Assembly: GCA_029339195.1 (NCBI GenBank)
Contig: JAPTJF010000025.1
Coordinates: 186,001-250,000, forward strand
From: Micractinium sp. NFX-FRZ
Lineage: Eukaryota > Chlorophyta > Trebouxiophyceae > Chlorellales > Chlorellaceae
DNA: 64,000 nucleotides
Direction of reading: 5' to 3'
The notes beneath the pieces were generated by a model. That model worked only from the letters and a program-made list of their open reading frames with translations, did no database searches and was not told where the DNA came from. This document shows, piece by piece, positions 34,037 through 46,700 of the stretch (positions within the stretch are counted from its first letter, which is position 1; each line of letters opens with the position of its first letter). The translations under genes and the position numbers were made by a program.

Positions 34037-35117
34037 GGCGGCCCCATCGCCGGCCAATGGCCACGCGTGCTCTGCGCCGGCAGGCAGCCGCGCTGGCTGC
34101 GGCGTGCCCCCACGCCGCTGCTTGTTGGGCTCCGTGCCAGCGCCCAGCTGCCTGCAATCGTGTGCAGCGCTACCGGATGTGGTGGCCGCGTAGCGGCAGG
34201 CTAGGCCGTCGGTCAAGCGGCCAAGGCACCTTTGCACTGCCAGCTGGCTTGGGCAGCAGAAGTGGGTGCTCCCATGCCTCTTACCAGCCCTCTGTTTGCG
34301 CGCTGCATTTGTCAGCTTTTGAGCGCCGTGTATGCTTGTGCCTTGCCTGCCGGCACACCTCCAGTGTGGTCCCCCTAGTGTGGTGTGCATGCAGCGCACT
34401 GCACACTTAGTCTTGAGGCAGCCGCCCAAGCGAGTTGCCTCACTTGCCCCCCCGCCTTCCCGTGCTGTCTCCCCCTGATTGCCCTGCGGGCTAGCGCACC
34501 TCCCCCTGATTGTTACCATATGTCAGTTTTCTCCCGCCTGAACACCTGGCCCCCTGCAATGAACGACGCCTAAACCCTCCCCGCCCCTCGTAACCCTCAT
34601 GCCAACCCACGCACAACCTTTCTCCGCCGCGCCCGCCTTGCCCGCCGTGCTCTGCTGCCCCCCGGTATCCCACTCCGGCGTGTAAAACACGGCGGCACGT
34701 CTGACGCAGTTGAGCGTCATCGGTCTGGCAGGGGAGGCGCTGCTTGGCCAGCCCAGGCTCTGCCACACTCCCTGCCAGGTTCCTCCACAGTTCAATGGCA
34801 GGTGTGAAACATTCAGCTGCTGCATCAGCGTGGATGAGGGTGAGCAGCTTTGGCGCCGACTCTGGCGGTCAGCGGCAAGCGTGTTGGGTCTCCCATCTGC
34901 CAAGATGCTAGCTTTGCACCGACTGCGCCATGCTCTGTGGGTTGACTGTTACACACCCGCCTTGAGCAGACTTGGGTTGAACTTTCACTCCCAAGCTTCA
35001 GCGCAGCTCGGGCATGAGCAGGGGGCAGTCGGGTGGCAGGCATGACGCCCTCGTCAGGCGCCAGCTCAGCTTTCACAGTGTGAGCAGCAACGCACTGGAC
35101 TTTTACACACAAAAAAA
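34037..35117. other. Convergent 3' flanks of eIF4B-like gene and CTF18
   Basis: No exon chain or RNA gene is seen. A minus-strand TGTAA (plus TTACA at 35103) sits about 12 nt beyond the CTF18 stop, and another lies near 34950. Confidence 0.45.
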
Positions 35118-38100
35118 TCAGCGCAGCTCGTGCATGAGGACCGGGCGCTTGACGGCGTTGGTCACGCCCTCGTGGAATTTGTACAGCACCGCAAACTTGG
35201 CCTTCCGCCCACCGCCGTCCTCCCTGCCGCCGCCGCCGTTGGCCGCCGCCGCCCGCGACTCCCGCTGCTCCTTCAGCTGGTCTAACCAGGTGCCCTTGCG
35301 TGGCTCCGCCGCCGCCTTGCGTGCGCCCTTGCCCGCCGCAGCCGCCGCTGCCATGCGTTCCGCCAGCGTGACGGGCACGATGCCCGCGTGCGGCGCCCGC
35401 TGCTGGTTTGCCTGGCTGTCCTGTGCCGCTGCGCTGGCGCCGCCTAGGGCGGCACCGGGGCCCCGCCGCGCCACCTCTGCCCGCCGGATGGCTTCCATGT
35501 CCGCCTCGTGGCTCACCGTCTGCCGCACCGCTGGCGGCAGCTGCTTGCCCTTGTGCCCCATGCCCTGCGGGGGGTGAAGGGGCGGAAGGCCGGGATCAGG
35601 GTTTGGTGAGGTTGCGCATGGGCTGGGTGGCGCGCGGGCGAGGGCGCCAAAAGCAGCCATGCCAAGTGAGGGTCAAGCTTTCCAACAGGTACACAGGTAA
35701 GCACATGGCCAGGCACATACCCGTGCCTGCCAGCCTCTCTCTGCATCATGCGGGCTTCGACAGCAAACACCCGCCCTGCACGTGGGCCCCAGCAGCAGCA
35801 GGCAGCAGCAGGGGGCGCCCAGCCAGCTCACGCATCTCACCGGGAAGGTGCAGGCGCGGTGCACCGGCGGGCGGAAGCGCAGGGGCGGCTCGGCCGCCGC
35901 GCCACGCACGCGTTGCTGGCCCCCCTCCGCCGCCTCCGCTCCCTCTGCCTGCTCCTGCTGCTCTGCCTCCTCAGCACTGGGGTCAAGGCAGAACCGCAGG
36001 TTGTAGCACAGCAGTGTGTCCACCAGCTGCCTGCAGAGGGCCAAAGCGTGGTGGGGAGACGAGGGGGCACAGTCAGCGGCGTGTCATCGGCGGCGGCTGG
36101 CAGCAGGGGAGGAGACACAAAGTGCCGCCCTGGCACGCGCTGCTTTCAAAAGCGGAGCAGTCGGCACTTTGGCATGCTTGGGGGGTAGAGCAGTTGGTTG
36201 CGATGCAGTGCATGTGAAGCTTCATGAAGCATGGTATGCCTGACTTGCATTCGAAGCCCCGCCCCACCCAGCTCTGCCCTACCCCCAGTCCTGACTTCTG
36301 CCCGGCATCCAACTCCGCTCATGTCCCACCCCAGTCACCTGACGACCTCCTGCTCGTGCGGCGAGTAGAGGTGCTGTGAGACGGGGCGCAGCGCCGGCGC
36401 AGCAATGTGCATCAGCTGCGGCAGCACCTCCAGCACCATGCTGCAGCCAGGAAGCAAAGAGGCGGGGTGGGAGTGGAGGGGGTGGTTGGAGTTCCGCGGT
36501 GAAGACTGCCACATGCTGCGCGGAGACAGCACAGGGAATGCCACGCAAAGGAAATATATGTGCAAAGGGCGGATTCATACAGCCAGGATGCCCTGGAAGT
36601 TGGTGCTGTTATGCCCGAACTGCCTGCATGCTCTGCATGCTCCCCAAGCCTCAACCCACAGGCAGCTCCCCCGACGAGATGCGCTGCTCTGCCCTGCCCC
36701 GCTTGCCTACGGCTGCTGGTGGCGGCAAAGGCGCCTGGAGACATGCCCAGCATCCACCCCTGCAGCATGGCCAGGTTGGCGGCGCCGCGCCGCTGGCAGT
36801 CCGGAGACGCGCGCGGCCACTGCAGCTGCAGCCTGCGCGTAGGAAGGGCGAGATGTGCAGAGGGGAGGGGCGGCGCGGGGGGCGAGGGAGGCACGAGTGA
36901 GCAGGGCACACAGTTTGCACACAAGGCAGGTCGCAGCAATGTACACGTTGCCCGCTGCAGGCATGCGGCGCGCCAAAGGGGCCTGCTCAGGCTCGTAGCC
37001 CTGTTCACGCAGCCTATAACCCTACACTCACACCTGCCGGCTGCAAGCCGCACCTGTCTGGGCCCCGCCGCCAGCCTGCCATTGCTCAACACCCACCTCA
37101 TCCCCTTGCATGCGCGCTCCCTGGCTGCCGTCCTCACCAACTGCATCCTCCTCGTGCCCCTACATAGCACGCACCTGTCTGGCCCCGCCACCAGCCTGCT
37201 GATGCACACCGCGTGGCGCAGGCACAAACTTGAGGCAGGCGCACATGCATACTCCCCAAAACGCACAGGGCCCAGGCATCGGAACACCCCAACGTCTGCC
37301 ACCCCAACCTTCTGCCCCTGCGTTCAGGCCAGGCCCCCGGCAAGCCGCACCTGTCTGGCCCCGCCACCAGGCTGCTGATGCACACCAAGGGTGCGGGCAC
37401 AAACTTGAGCAGGGAGAACTCGCCGCTGCGGTGGCAGGCGCGCAGGAAGCGGTCGCTGTCGCCCAGGCTGTCGATCGCCGCTGCGAGTGTTGAAGGAAGT
37501 GCAATTGGTGAGAGGGAGGGGGGAGGAGGAGGCAGAAGGAGTGGTTGAGGGGGCAGGCAGGGGAGGAGAGGGTGTGTGAGGACCAGCAGGCATAGCAGGA
37601 AGGGGTGAAGCCAAGGGAGGGGAGCTGGAAGCTGGTTGGCACCGTCCATGCTGTTGTGCAGGGGGCAAAAAGGCACGAGGAGGGGGGAGGGCAGCAGGCA
37701 CAGCCGGGTAGGGCGACACGCAGGCGGATCGAGGGCAGCATGCTATGGCACAAAGTACACGTCATCCCCACACGCCCATTCCCCTGCCATCCCTGCACCT
37801 GGCGGCTTACCCGCGGTGCGCTGCAGCGCCATGTCAAAGTAGCGCAGGTTCAGCACGTTCTCGTGCACACCCCTTCGAGCACAGGGTCACATAGAAGGTT
37901 GCAGGGTCAGGTTCAGTGGGCCAGGGACACCTTGTTAGACACCCTTGCACGCACCACAAGTGTCAACACTTGAAAGCTCACTCTCCACCCGCAGGACAGG
38001 CTCCCCAAAGCATGAATCCCTGTGTGCCCTACCCGCTGCATGGGCCCCGCTTGCATCTCAGCTTAACGCATGCGGTGTCTTAGATGCACTCATGACAGAG

Positions 38101-41100
38101 GCGTGTGTGCCAGGGCTCACCCCATCACCAGGTCTGGCTCCCCAAAGTCCTGCAGCATGTCGTACAGCCGCTGCGCGCGCTGCGCATCGTTCTCCGCCGC
38201 CTTGCCGATGACGGTGGACGCCTTCTGCAGGTGGGAAGCCCAGTGGGAAAGTGCAGTGTGGAGGGGTGGGGATGGTGGGCGGGCTGGAGTGGCATGTGCA
38301 GTTGCCTGGCCAATGTTGTTTGACGCCATCCATTTGCATCTGCAGGAGTGGCCTTTGGCAGGTGGGGCGAATTACTGGGTACATGCAGCACATTGGGATG
38401 TCAGGCGGGCAGACGGTTGAGAGGCACAATGAGCGAGTGGGCGGGCCGCATGGCAGGTGGGCGCATGGGCGAAGAAGTGTGCAGCGTGCAAACAACAGAT
38501 GGAGCCTCAGCCTCTACAGCGCCACAACTCCGCACAGCGCACACACACGCCAGCAGCCTGTCCACAGTCACAGGGAAGGTTCCCTTGATCACGTCCTTTC
38601 CGCCCACCTGCCAGCCCGCCTGTCCCAAGCCCCACCACTTCATGCACACCAGGAGCCGTCTGCCGCACCCCCAACCTAAACCCCTGGCAAGCCACCCAAT
38701 TCGCCCGTGCAGCGGGTCCCCCCTGCCTACCCGCTTCTGCAGCAGGTCGGTCCACACAGAGAAGGCGCCCTTGGTCATGTCCTTCTGCCCCACCCTCAGG
38801 CTGGCCAGGTCAGCCTGACGCACCACGCTCTGGCCGCGCTTGGCCAGGAACTGAGCCAGGGCCAGGGAACGGGGGGCAGGCGGGTTGGTGGGGAGGACAG
38901 TTGGGGGTGTGTGCTGCATGCTGCACCACGCTCAGGCCGCGCTTGGCCAGGAGCCGAGGAGAGGGGGTGAGGCGAGGGCGCACCCACCGACACCAGCAAG
39001 GGATGTCGCCGTGCGCTCGCCCCACACATGCACATGCCAACACCACAACCGGAGAAAGCACGCAAACACTTGCACAGCGTTCAAGCACGGGTGTTCCCAC
39101 CCGCTCAGCTGTGAACAAGGTCCCAGTCATCACACCCGCCCACAGCACAAGCAACAGGGCATGGCGCCCACCTGCAGCGTATTGAGGCAGGAGCGGATGT
39201 CGCAGTCGGTGCGCTCCACCAGCAGCCGCAGTGTCGACTTCTCGCTGCGCAGCCCCTCGGCCACGCAGATGGACTGCAGGCGCTGCGCCAGGCGCTCCGC
39301 CTGGGGGAGGGTGAGGGGTGGTGAGGAGGGGCACAGGCAAGGCAGGGAGGTGAGGAGGCACAGGGCCGACTACTCGCGCGCGGCGCAGCGCTTCAGACCG
39401 CGCTGATGGAACGCAGGCGCTGCGCCTGGGGGATGGGTAATAGGGAAGACGGGGCGCAGGGCACTGGAGGGGCAGGGAGATGAGGGGTGAATGCATGGGC
39501 AACAGGCTCCTGCAGCAGGCCTTGGCGGGCGGGCACGCAGTCCCCCCCATCCCCCTACCTGCGGCTTCTTGAAGTGGAACACCCGCGCCACGTCACGCAG
39601 CGGGCGCAGCGCGGGGGCATACAGGTCGTTGCAGATGCAGATGATGGGCCGCATGAGCGGGCGCAGCGTCTGGCGAGCCGCCTGCTTGCCGCCCGCAGCG
39701 GGCACAGCGGAGCCGGCACCTCGCCGGCCTGCGGCGCGGGCGGGGCGCTCGCTGTCGCCGTCGCCGCCGCCCTCCTCATCATCGCTGTCTGACTCTGCAC
39801 CGCCGCCGCTGTTGGCCTGCTTGCCAGGGTTGCCGCCGCCCTTGTCGGCCTGCTTGCCTGCCTTGCCGGGCACGGCGTTGACAATCTTGAGGAGGGCGGC
39901 GATGCCGCTGCGCCCCTCCGCGCCGCCTGCACAGTTGAGGGCGGCGCAAGCAGAGTGAGAGGGCACGCAAAGGTGTGAGTGCGCACGCAACGTGTGAGAA
40001 GGCACACTGGCACATGGCCACACATAGACAAAGCTAAATGCAGGGTAGAGCCATGCGGGCAGAAGACTGGTCCAGGTGCCAGCTCACTGCCTGCCCCGCC
40101 TGCCAGCTCAGCACCCAACGCTAGCTCAGCAGCCCGCGACAGCCCAGCTCCTAGCACCTGTGGCACCGTCGATCTCATCAATGATCACACAGTTGGGGCG
40201 CCGCTTGCCCATCACGCTCTGCGCATTGGCAGTTGAGAGGTAGGGCAACAGAAACGAGGGGCATCGCTTCACTGGATCAGCACGGCGGGCAGCACCTCTT
40301 CCCGCCAGCGCCCATGGCGCTCCGCAGGGGGCTGACGAAACGTTGGAGAGGGATGAGGCGGGGCTTGATGAAATTTTGGAGGGCCTGGGAGGAGACGCTC
40401 AACCATGGCACCCATCCTGCCCACCCTCCTGCCCACCCTACCAGCCCCCCTCCTGCACCTCACCTGCATCTCCACCGCACAGTTGAGCAGGGCCTGGGAG
40501 GTACCCCCGTCTATCGCACCCATCCTCCCCACCCTCCAGCAATTTCCCTGCCTCCTATCGCACCCACCCTGCCCACCCTCCCAGCCCCCCACCTGCATCT
40601 CCACAGCGTCCAGGATGCGCGCCTGCAGCGACCCCCCCGACCGGTCGTCGGATGCGTTGATCTCCAGCGGGCGGTAGCCGCAGTGAGCGGCACACACGTG
40701 GGCCAGCGTAGTCTTGCCCAAGCCTGCAGGTGGGTGGGCGGTGCAGGGGTATGGGGTGGGGCGAGGCGAGGCGAGGTGGCAGCAGTAGGGCTGGTAGATT
40801 TTCAGACTGCAGGTTGGGCAGGGGAGGGCAGCGCAGCGTGGGAAAGAGCGCGGCAGCACAGGGCGGACAGCGAGGCGCAGGCAGAAAGCGTTGGGCCCTT
40901 GGCTGAGCGACTGCAAGGGTAGCAGGCACGGCAGCGCTCCCGCTGGCACACAGCAATTGCGGCACAGCACTCAAAGCCATCGGGGCACCTGCCTGCCCGC
41001 ATGACCACCCTGCACCGCATGACCACCCACACAATGCTACACACCTGGCGGCCCGGCAATCAGAATGACCTTGTGCTCCGGCCGCCCCAGCGGGTCCTCC

Positions 41101-43119
41101 CCGCTGCCCCACTGCCGCTGCTGCTTCTGGAAGCGTGAGTTTCCTGCCATGCCTGCCATGCCGCCGCCCCCAGCCATGGGCCCGCCCTGCTGCGCCGGCG
41201 CTGCGGTGCCAAAGACGCAGGGGTCCCAGCTCTTCAGCCAACGCACGACCTCCCTGCAAGGGGCGGGTGGGGAGAAGAGCAGGCAGACAGGGAGGCAGGC
41301 CGGCTGGTGAGCAGACGAGGGGCAGGCACGCGGAGCATGCGCCCGGTGGCTGGGTGGCTCTCCTGCCGCTGCGCCACCCAGTTGCGCAGTAATTGCTGGC
41401 AGTAGATGGCAGGGATTACGTGACCACCACCACCACCACCACCACCACCACCACCACCACCACCACCACCACCAGCTGTGCAGAGCTGGCATGGTTGAGG
41501 GGCTCGCTGGCATGTGCCCGCTGGCGCTGTGCTGCGCACCAGCGGCCAGACCCTCTAGCCACAGAGGGTTCTGCACCAGCAGCACACCCCTCCCTCCCAC
41601 CCCTGCCCACCTATTGATCTGCTCATCGCTCAGCAGGTCGATGTAGCCCCTGGGGGCGTACTTCTCCACCCAAAGGGAGGACCGCCCCGCCCCCCGCGCC
41701 ACTGCCTCGCCCGACTGCCGCCGTCCCGCCCCCGTGCCCGGGGTGCCCCCTGCTGCCTGGGCCTTGGCCGCAGCAGCTGCTGTCACTGCCACAGCACGGT
41801 CATACTGGTCAGACTCCACAGCTGCCAAGAGGGAGGTGATGCTCTCGGGGAGGAGGCCGCCGCGCTGACGCCGCAGCGCCCCCGCCACATCCACCCGCCT
41901 GCAGTGGCAGGGGGCAGCACGGTAGCGCCAGGGGCGGCAGCTTGGTTAGTTGCGCATGGCTGATAGCCGTTGAAATCAGGCTGGGGAAGCACAGGCGGGT
42001 GCACATGTTGCGGCAGGCAACAGAGGCGGCAGGCGGCAGCCAAGACAGTGCAAGCAACAGCAACTCCAGGAGTCGAGGCAGAAGGTTAGCCAGCACGGCA
42101 GCCGCTGTACGCCCCCGCCTCACCTGCCCATGCTGCTGCCCAGCACCGGCGTCTCCAGGCTGCAGTACACCCGCTCCCCGCTCTCTGACGTGACCGTCAG
42201 GCTGGCTCCTCGGATGCGGTACACCTCACGGGCAGGCGGCACGTACTGCCGGCGCGGCAGCAGGAACTCGGGAGGCGGCGCCGCCTCTGGCTGCGTCTGG
42301 GCCGCCGCAGCGGCGGGCGCTGCCGCTGCCGCAGGTGCTGCCGCTGCTGCAGGCCGCTGGCCCTGCTGCAGCTGCTGCTGCTGCTGCCCCGGCTCCTCCA
42401 TTTCATCCAACATATCATTCAGATACGCATCCAAATCGTCGTCGTCGTCAGCGCCTCCGGCTGCGCCCGCCGCGGTGCCCCCGCCGCCGGCGCCGACGCG
42501 GGTGCTGGTGGCCGCGCGGTAGGCGAGCGACTGCGAGGGCTGCGTGCCGGCTGCCAGTGCCAGCAGGTGCTGCTCCTCGCTGGCTGCCAGTGTGGGCACG
42601 CCTGCTGTGGTGGCGCCTCCTGCTCTGGCTGCAGCTAGCGACTGAGAGCCGGGCGGCAGGGGGTCTGCCGCCAGCGCCAGCAGGTGCTGCTCCTCCGTAG
42701 CACCCATCATGTGGAAGGTGCGGAGCGAGGCAGAGGCGCCACCCGCGGCCCCCGGGGCACCCACCACGCGTGCGCGCTTGCCGTCCGGGCCTGCAGGGAC
42801 GGTGCAAGGCGGCAGTAGGCAGGTTGAAGGCCGGCATGGGCAGGCATGAAATTGGAAACACTGCATAAGAGAGGCGCAGAGTGAAGATGGGCCACAGGAA
42901 TGTGTTGCTTCAACAACAACAGAGTCACAGGCTTTCAAGGTGGCCTCCCGCACCCCCCGGCCCAGCCGCCGCCGCCCCCGCACCTGCGCCGCCCAGGTCC
43001 ACCGCTGCCGCCTCCTGCTGGGACTGCAGGTCGGCACGGCTGCGCTTGAGGCTGCCATCGTCCTCCATCAGCTCCGCCTCCATCGCCAGCAGGCTGTCCA
43101 GGTCGTCGAACTCGTCCAT
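35118..43119 (-). CDS. CTF18: CTF18, alternative clamp-loader large subunit (chromosome transmission fidelity 18)
   Basis: Sixteen exons (42984-43119, 42124-42790, 41611-41898, 41045-41253, 40593-40723, 40158-40218, 39559-39926, 39172-39300, 38731-38850, 38121-38224, 37811-37872, 37351-37480, 36707-36832, 36339-36440, 35841-36030, 35118-35564) give 1089 residues. Ctf18-RFC loads PCNA at forks and supports cohesion and checkpoint signalling. Visible: an acidic N-terminus (DEFDDLDSLL), WVEKYAP, Walker A GPPGLGKTT (about 430-438, split by an intron), Walker B VIIDEIDG, sensor CICNDLY, TDCDIRSCLNTLQF, and the C-terminal FHEGVTNAVKR motif that binds Ctf8-Dcc1 in homologues. Intron 13 appears to use a GC donor (AG|GCAAGC), since only that keeps the frame. 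Confidence 0.92.
37040..37240 (-). repeat. Decoy copies of exon 12 end in CTF18 intron 12
   Basis: The exon 12 end (SSLVAGPDR, plus-strand CGCACCTGTCTGGCCCCGCC at 37347) recurs at about 37164 and 37045. The 37164 copy extends through about 70 bp of exon sequence. Confidence 0.8.
38920..38965 (-). repeat. Decoy copy of exon 9 start in CTF18 intron 8
   Basis: Exon 9 begins at 38850 with FLAKRGQSVV. Plus-strand GGCCGCGCTTGGCCAGGA is repeated at about 38935 beyond the true copy at 38832. Confidence 0.7.
39405..39440 (-). repeat. Decoy copy of exon 8 start in CTF18 intron 7
   Basis: GCGCTGCGCCTGGGGGATGGG resembles the true exon 8 start and its polypyrimidine tract at 39290-39312. Confidence 0.5.
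40455..40505 (-). repeat. Decoy copy of exon 5 end in CTF18 intron 5
   Basis: The exon 5 end AVEMQ with its donor (plus-strand CACCTGCATCTCCAC at 40590) recurs at about 40460, still with an intact GT. Confidence 0.7.
41423..41473. repeat. (ACC)17 microsatellite in CTF18 intron 3
   Basis: Seventeen uninterrupted ACC units, 51 bp. It lies within the polypyrimidine-poor middle of the intron and is not translated. Confidence 0.97.
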
Positions 43120-43565
43120 TGTTGCTAGCTGTAAATCCTGGATGTACAGCAAGGCAGCAGGCGGCAGTTGTCCGGCTCCCGCTCCGCGGCGGCAAGGCGG
43201 GCGGCAGGGGCGGCCGCACAGTCGCCCGCGGCGTGGCGCCGTAGGCTACATGAAATGGATGATTGCAGGAACGTGCTGCAGCCGAAAACCGGCGCACCTG
43301 CGAGGTGGAGCCGGGCCACTTTAAAACTCAAGCTCGAGGCCCCAGCTGCTCGGGCGCTCCTCGCATGGACGTAGTTCGTTGACAGGCCAGGGGGCGGCAA
43401 TCGAAGACAGCTGCTGAGAGCTGCAGGCAGCTGGCACGGCTTTGCTGCTGTCGGCGCTGCGGGCGGCGGCGGCGCAGCGCAGCGGGCGGGGAGACCTGAA
43501 CTAACCACGGCCTGCAGGCTCTTGGTCTGCCCGCCACTGATCTGCACCACGGATGCGTAGCTGAA
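43120..43565. promoter_or_regulatory. Bidirectional promoter region (CTF18 / microprotein-AP4M)
   Basis: A 446-bp spacer separates two divergent starts. It must contain the CTF18 promoter and, if the microprotein and AP-4 mu share a transcript, the promoter for both. No TATA box is evident. Confidence 0.5.
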
Positions 43566-43736
43566 ATGGAGAGCCACACCCTGTTTGGCTACGAGCTTCC
43601 CTTCCCCAAGGAGGACCTTTATGTTGCCCTGATCGCCGTGGCCTCCTTCATCCCCGCGGTTGTGATCCTCAACGCGCTGGTCAACGGCCTGCTCTCCCTG
43701 TTGGGCATCGGCGCCAAGAAGACGAAGTCCGCCTAA
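43566..43736 (+). CDS. 56-residue single-pass membrane microprotein
   Basis: An uninterrupted ATG-to-TAA frame encodes a hydrophilic start (MESHTLFGYELPFPKEDL), one clear hydrophobic helix (YVALIAVASFIPAVVILNAL) and a basic tail (GAKKTKSA). This is not random GC coding: a run of hydrophobic residues is bounded by charged ends and codon third positions are G/C. The frame ends 27 nt before the AP-4 mu ATG, too close for an ordinary separate promoter. I do not recognise the family. It may be an upstream cistron of a bicistronic mRNA, or the last exon of a gene whose first exon I missed. Confidence 0.6.
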   Translation: MESHTLFGYELPFPKEDLYVALIAVASFIPAVVILNALVNGLLSLLGIGAKKTKSA

Positions 43737-43763
43737 AAGTCGGAGCGCCCGTCGCGCGGCGCC

Positions 43764-46700
43764 ATGACGCTGTCTCAGATCTTCCTGCTGTCGCCTCGCG
43801 GCGACACGATCATCTTCAAGGACTTCAAGGGCAACGTGCCCAAGGTGGGCGTCACCGTTCTGCCGCTGCCGCCGTCACTGGCGCCGCCGCTGCGCCGCCG
43901 CCGCCCCTCTCGTCCGCCTGCCAAGAGCTGCTGGCTCTGCTGCTGGCACCTATCCCTGCAGACTAGCACGGAGGTGTTCTTCCGCAAGGCCAAGTTCTGG
44001 GATGGGCAGGACGGCAAGGATGCGCCGCCCGCGTTCCACGTGGACGGGGTGCAATACCTGCACATCAAGGTGTGTGGCCGCCTGCTGCAAACCTATACGC
44101 AAAAGTTGTAGAAGCAACTGGGAATAGTGCTGCAACACTGGGGGTTTGCAAGTGGAGGGACATTGGGTGGAGTGCCTGCGCGTCAGGCTGAGCTTGCTTT
44201 TGTGGGGTCTAGAGGTGGGTTGCGGCACCTGGTGTGTGTGTGTGTATGTGTGCAGGCAGTGCCGGGAGGTGGTTGCAGCCTGCACATCAGAGGGGCTGAG
44301 CAGACATGTCCCCCTCTCCGGCACCCACTGCCGCCCTCCCGCCCTTCCTCACTGCCCCAACCCTTCTTGCCAAGGCGGGGGACCTGTACTGGGTGGCCTG
44401 CACCCGCGAGCATGTTCCTCCCCCTCTCCGCACCCACCACCACCCTGCCCCCATCCTCACTGCCCCCTCGTCACTGTGCAGGCGGGCGGCCTGTACTGGG
44501 TGGCCAGCACCCGCGAGAATGTGTCCCCCTCCCTGGTCACGGAGCTGCTGCTGCGCATCGCCTCGATCTGCCGAGACTACTTTGGATACGTGTCCGAGGA
44601 GGTGGGGCTTGTTGAGGCTTGTTCTCAGTTGGGGTTCATTACAGCTTGGTATTGTTGCTGTGCCGTGGCCACATGCGCAGGGCTGCCATGGATACGTGTC
44701 CGAGGAGGTGGGGCTGATGAGTTTGTTGAGTGAGGTTTTTGTTGGCGTTTGTTGAGGTGTTTGCTGTGGCTGCGCTGTGGCTGCATGCGGAGGGCTACTT
44801 TGCACTCGTTTTGGACGGGGTGGGGCTCAGGCCCCTGTGTTGTTATGCTGTGTTCCTTTGTTGCTGCTGCCGCCATCTGTGGCCGTTCTGTTCTTTCCAG
44901 CAGCTTGTCGCCCCAACATCTGCCAAACCCTGTTCCCACCGCCAAGTCATCCGCTGCAACTTCCTGCTCGTCTACGAGCTGCTGGCTGAAAGCCTGGACG
45001 ACAGCTTCCACCGCTGCAGCTCTCAAGTCTCGTCTCCTGCCCATTGTTCTTTGTGCCCCCAGGTCATCCGCCGCAACTTCCTCCTCGTCTACGAGCTGCT
45101 GGACGAAATCCTGGACTACGGGTTTCCACAGAACTCCTCCACCGAGCGGCTGAAGCAGTTTGTGCTGATGGAGCCAATGGTGGTGAAGCCGCGCCTGCCG
45201 GTGAGCATGCAACCCCAGCTGGCATCCCTTGTGCTTGTTGTAGGGCACAGCTAGACACAGCTTCGCTCACTGGCAGGCGCAGGTTGACCACAGCAGCCAC
45301 CCTACATCCTGCACAGGGGTGGTGGGCAAGCCGCGCCTGGCGGTGAGCATGCACCCTAGCTGGCTTCCCTTGTGCTTGTTGCGGTTGTAAGGTGGCTGCT
45401 GTGGTCAACCCGCGTTTGCCGGCCAGCGAACCGCTGCCTCTTGCCCTCTGTGTTTGAGAAGGGAAGGTGCGGTGGGTGTGAACTGTCGTCTGCTGGTGGG
45501 ACATGCCAGGGCCGGTGCCCAGGCCGGTGCCAGGGGCCCGCGGGTGCACACTTGGGCTCACTGGCGGCATCCCTCACCCTCTTCCCCATGCTCCCCTGTT
45601 GCTCCCAGGGCGGCGGCGGCGGTATGAAGCTGCCTGGCGGCGCCACCGGCCCCACGGAGGTGATCAAGAGCGTGCTGGACACGGACCGCACAGGTGGGGG
45701 GAGACACATGCAGAGCACATGTTTAAGTTGGGGGGCGTGACGCCTCTGTACTGCTCAACTGAACTGGCTGCACAGGCGGGTGGGACACACTGGCTGCATA
45801 GACTTCTTGAAGACTGAGTACCTGGGGGACTGCTGGTGTGCATGAGGACACCCCCCACTGCCTCTTGAGCGACTCCTGCCAACATGTCCCCAGACCACCT
45901 CGCCACATGTGTGTCTGCCGAGCTCACCGTGTGGGCACACTCGCCTGCTCTGACCAAACCTGCCCTTTGCACCCGTCCACAGGTGCCAAGGAGGAGATTT
46001 TTGTGGACATTGTGGAGAAGCTGACGGCCATCTTTGATGCGGCGGGGCACCAGAAGAGCAGCAGCATCGTGGGGGCGATACAGGTGCGCGGGGGGCGGGG
46101 CGGACAGGCGGCAGCGCAGCGCGCGGCATGGGTGCGGGGCGGGGGCAATCAGGGCAGGGGGATGAGGTGGGGAAGATGAGGGGGCGCGGTGAGGGACCGC
46201 ATTCTTCTTCTTGGTTCCCGCTCGGGGGGCCACGAACCCTCCAGGCATCTGTGCCTCGTCACCAACCACACCACAACCCCACCCCTTGCCACGGCACGAT
46301 GCTCCACATCTGCACCCCGTGTGCATGGGAGAGGGGCCCCCCTCCTCATCCACCTGTCGCCAACCCTCTTTCCTCAGTCTCTCATACACACGTGTACTCC
46401 CTCACTCTTCCGCAGATCAAGAGCTACCTGAGCGGCAACCCGCCCATCCGGCTTGGGCTGAGTGAGAATCTGGTGTTGGGGCGGCGGGACACACGTGCGC
46501 TCTCCGCCTACGGCAGCGATGCAGGTGCGAGGCTGCTGCTACTTGCAGCAGTGCTCACACACTTGCATGCCCCTCCTCAGCTGCCAGCGATGCGCATGCC
46601 TGGGCATCTCTTTCCTTGTTTGGGTGCACGGTGGTGCATACACCCCCTCGCCCTACAACAGCTGTGCCTGAGTGCTGCACTCTTGTGCCAAATGCTGCGT

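Noticed and set aside
36150..36260. A possible tRNA or T-arm around GCATTCGAAGCC
   Set aside because: No acceptor, D or anticodon arm pairs with it. It is in CTF18 intron 14.
41423..41473. (ACC)17 as a coding His or Thr tract
   Set aside because: It falls inside CTF18 intron 3, bounded by clear donor and acceptor, and is not part of the protein.
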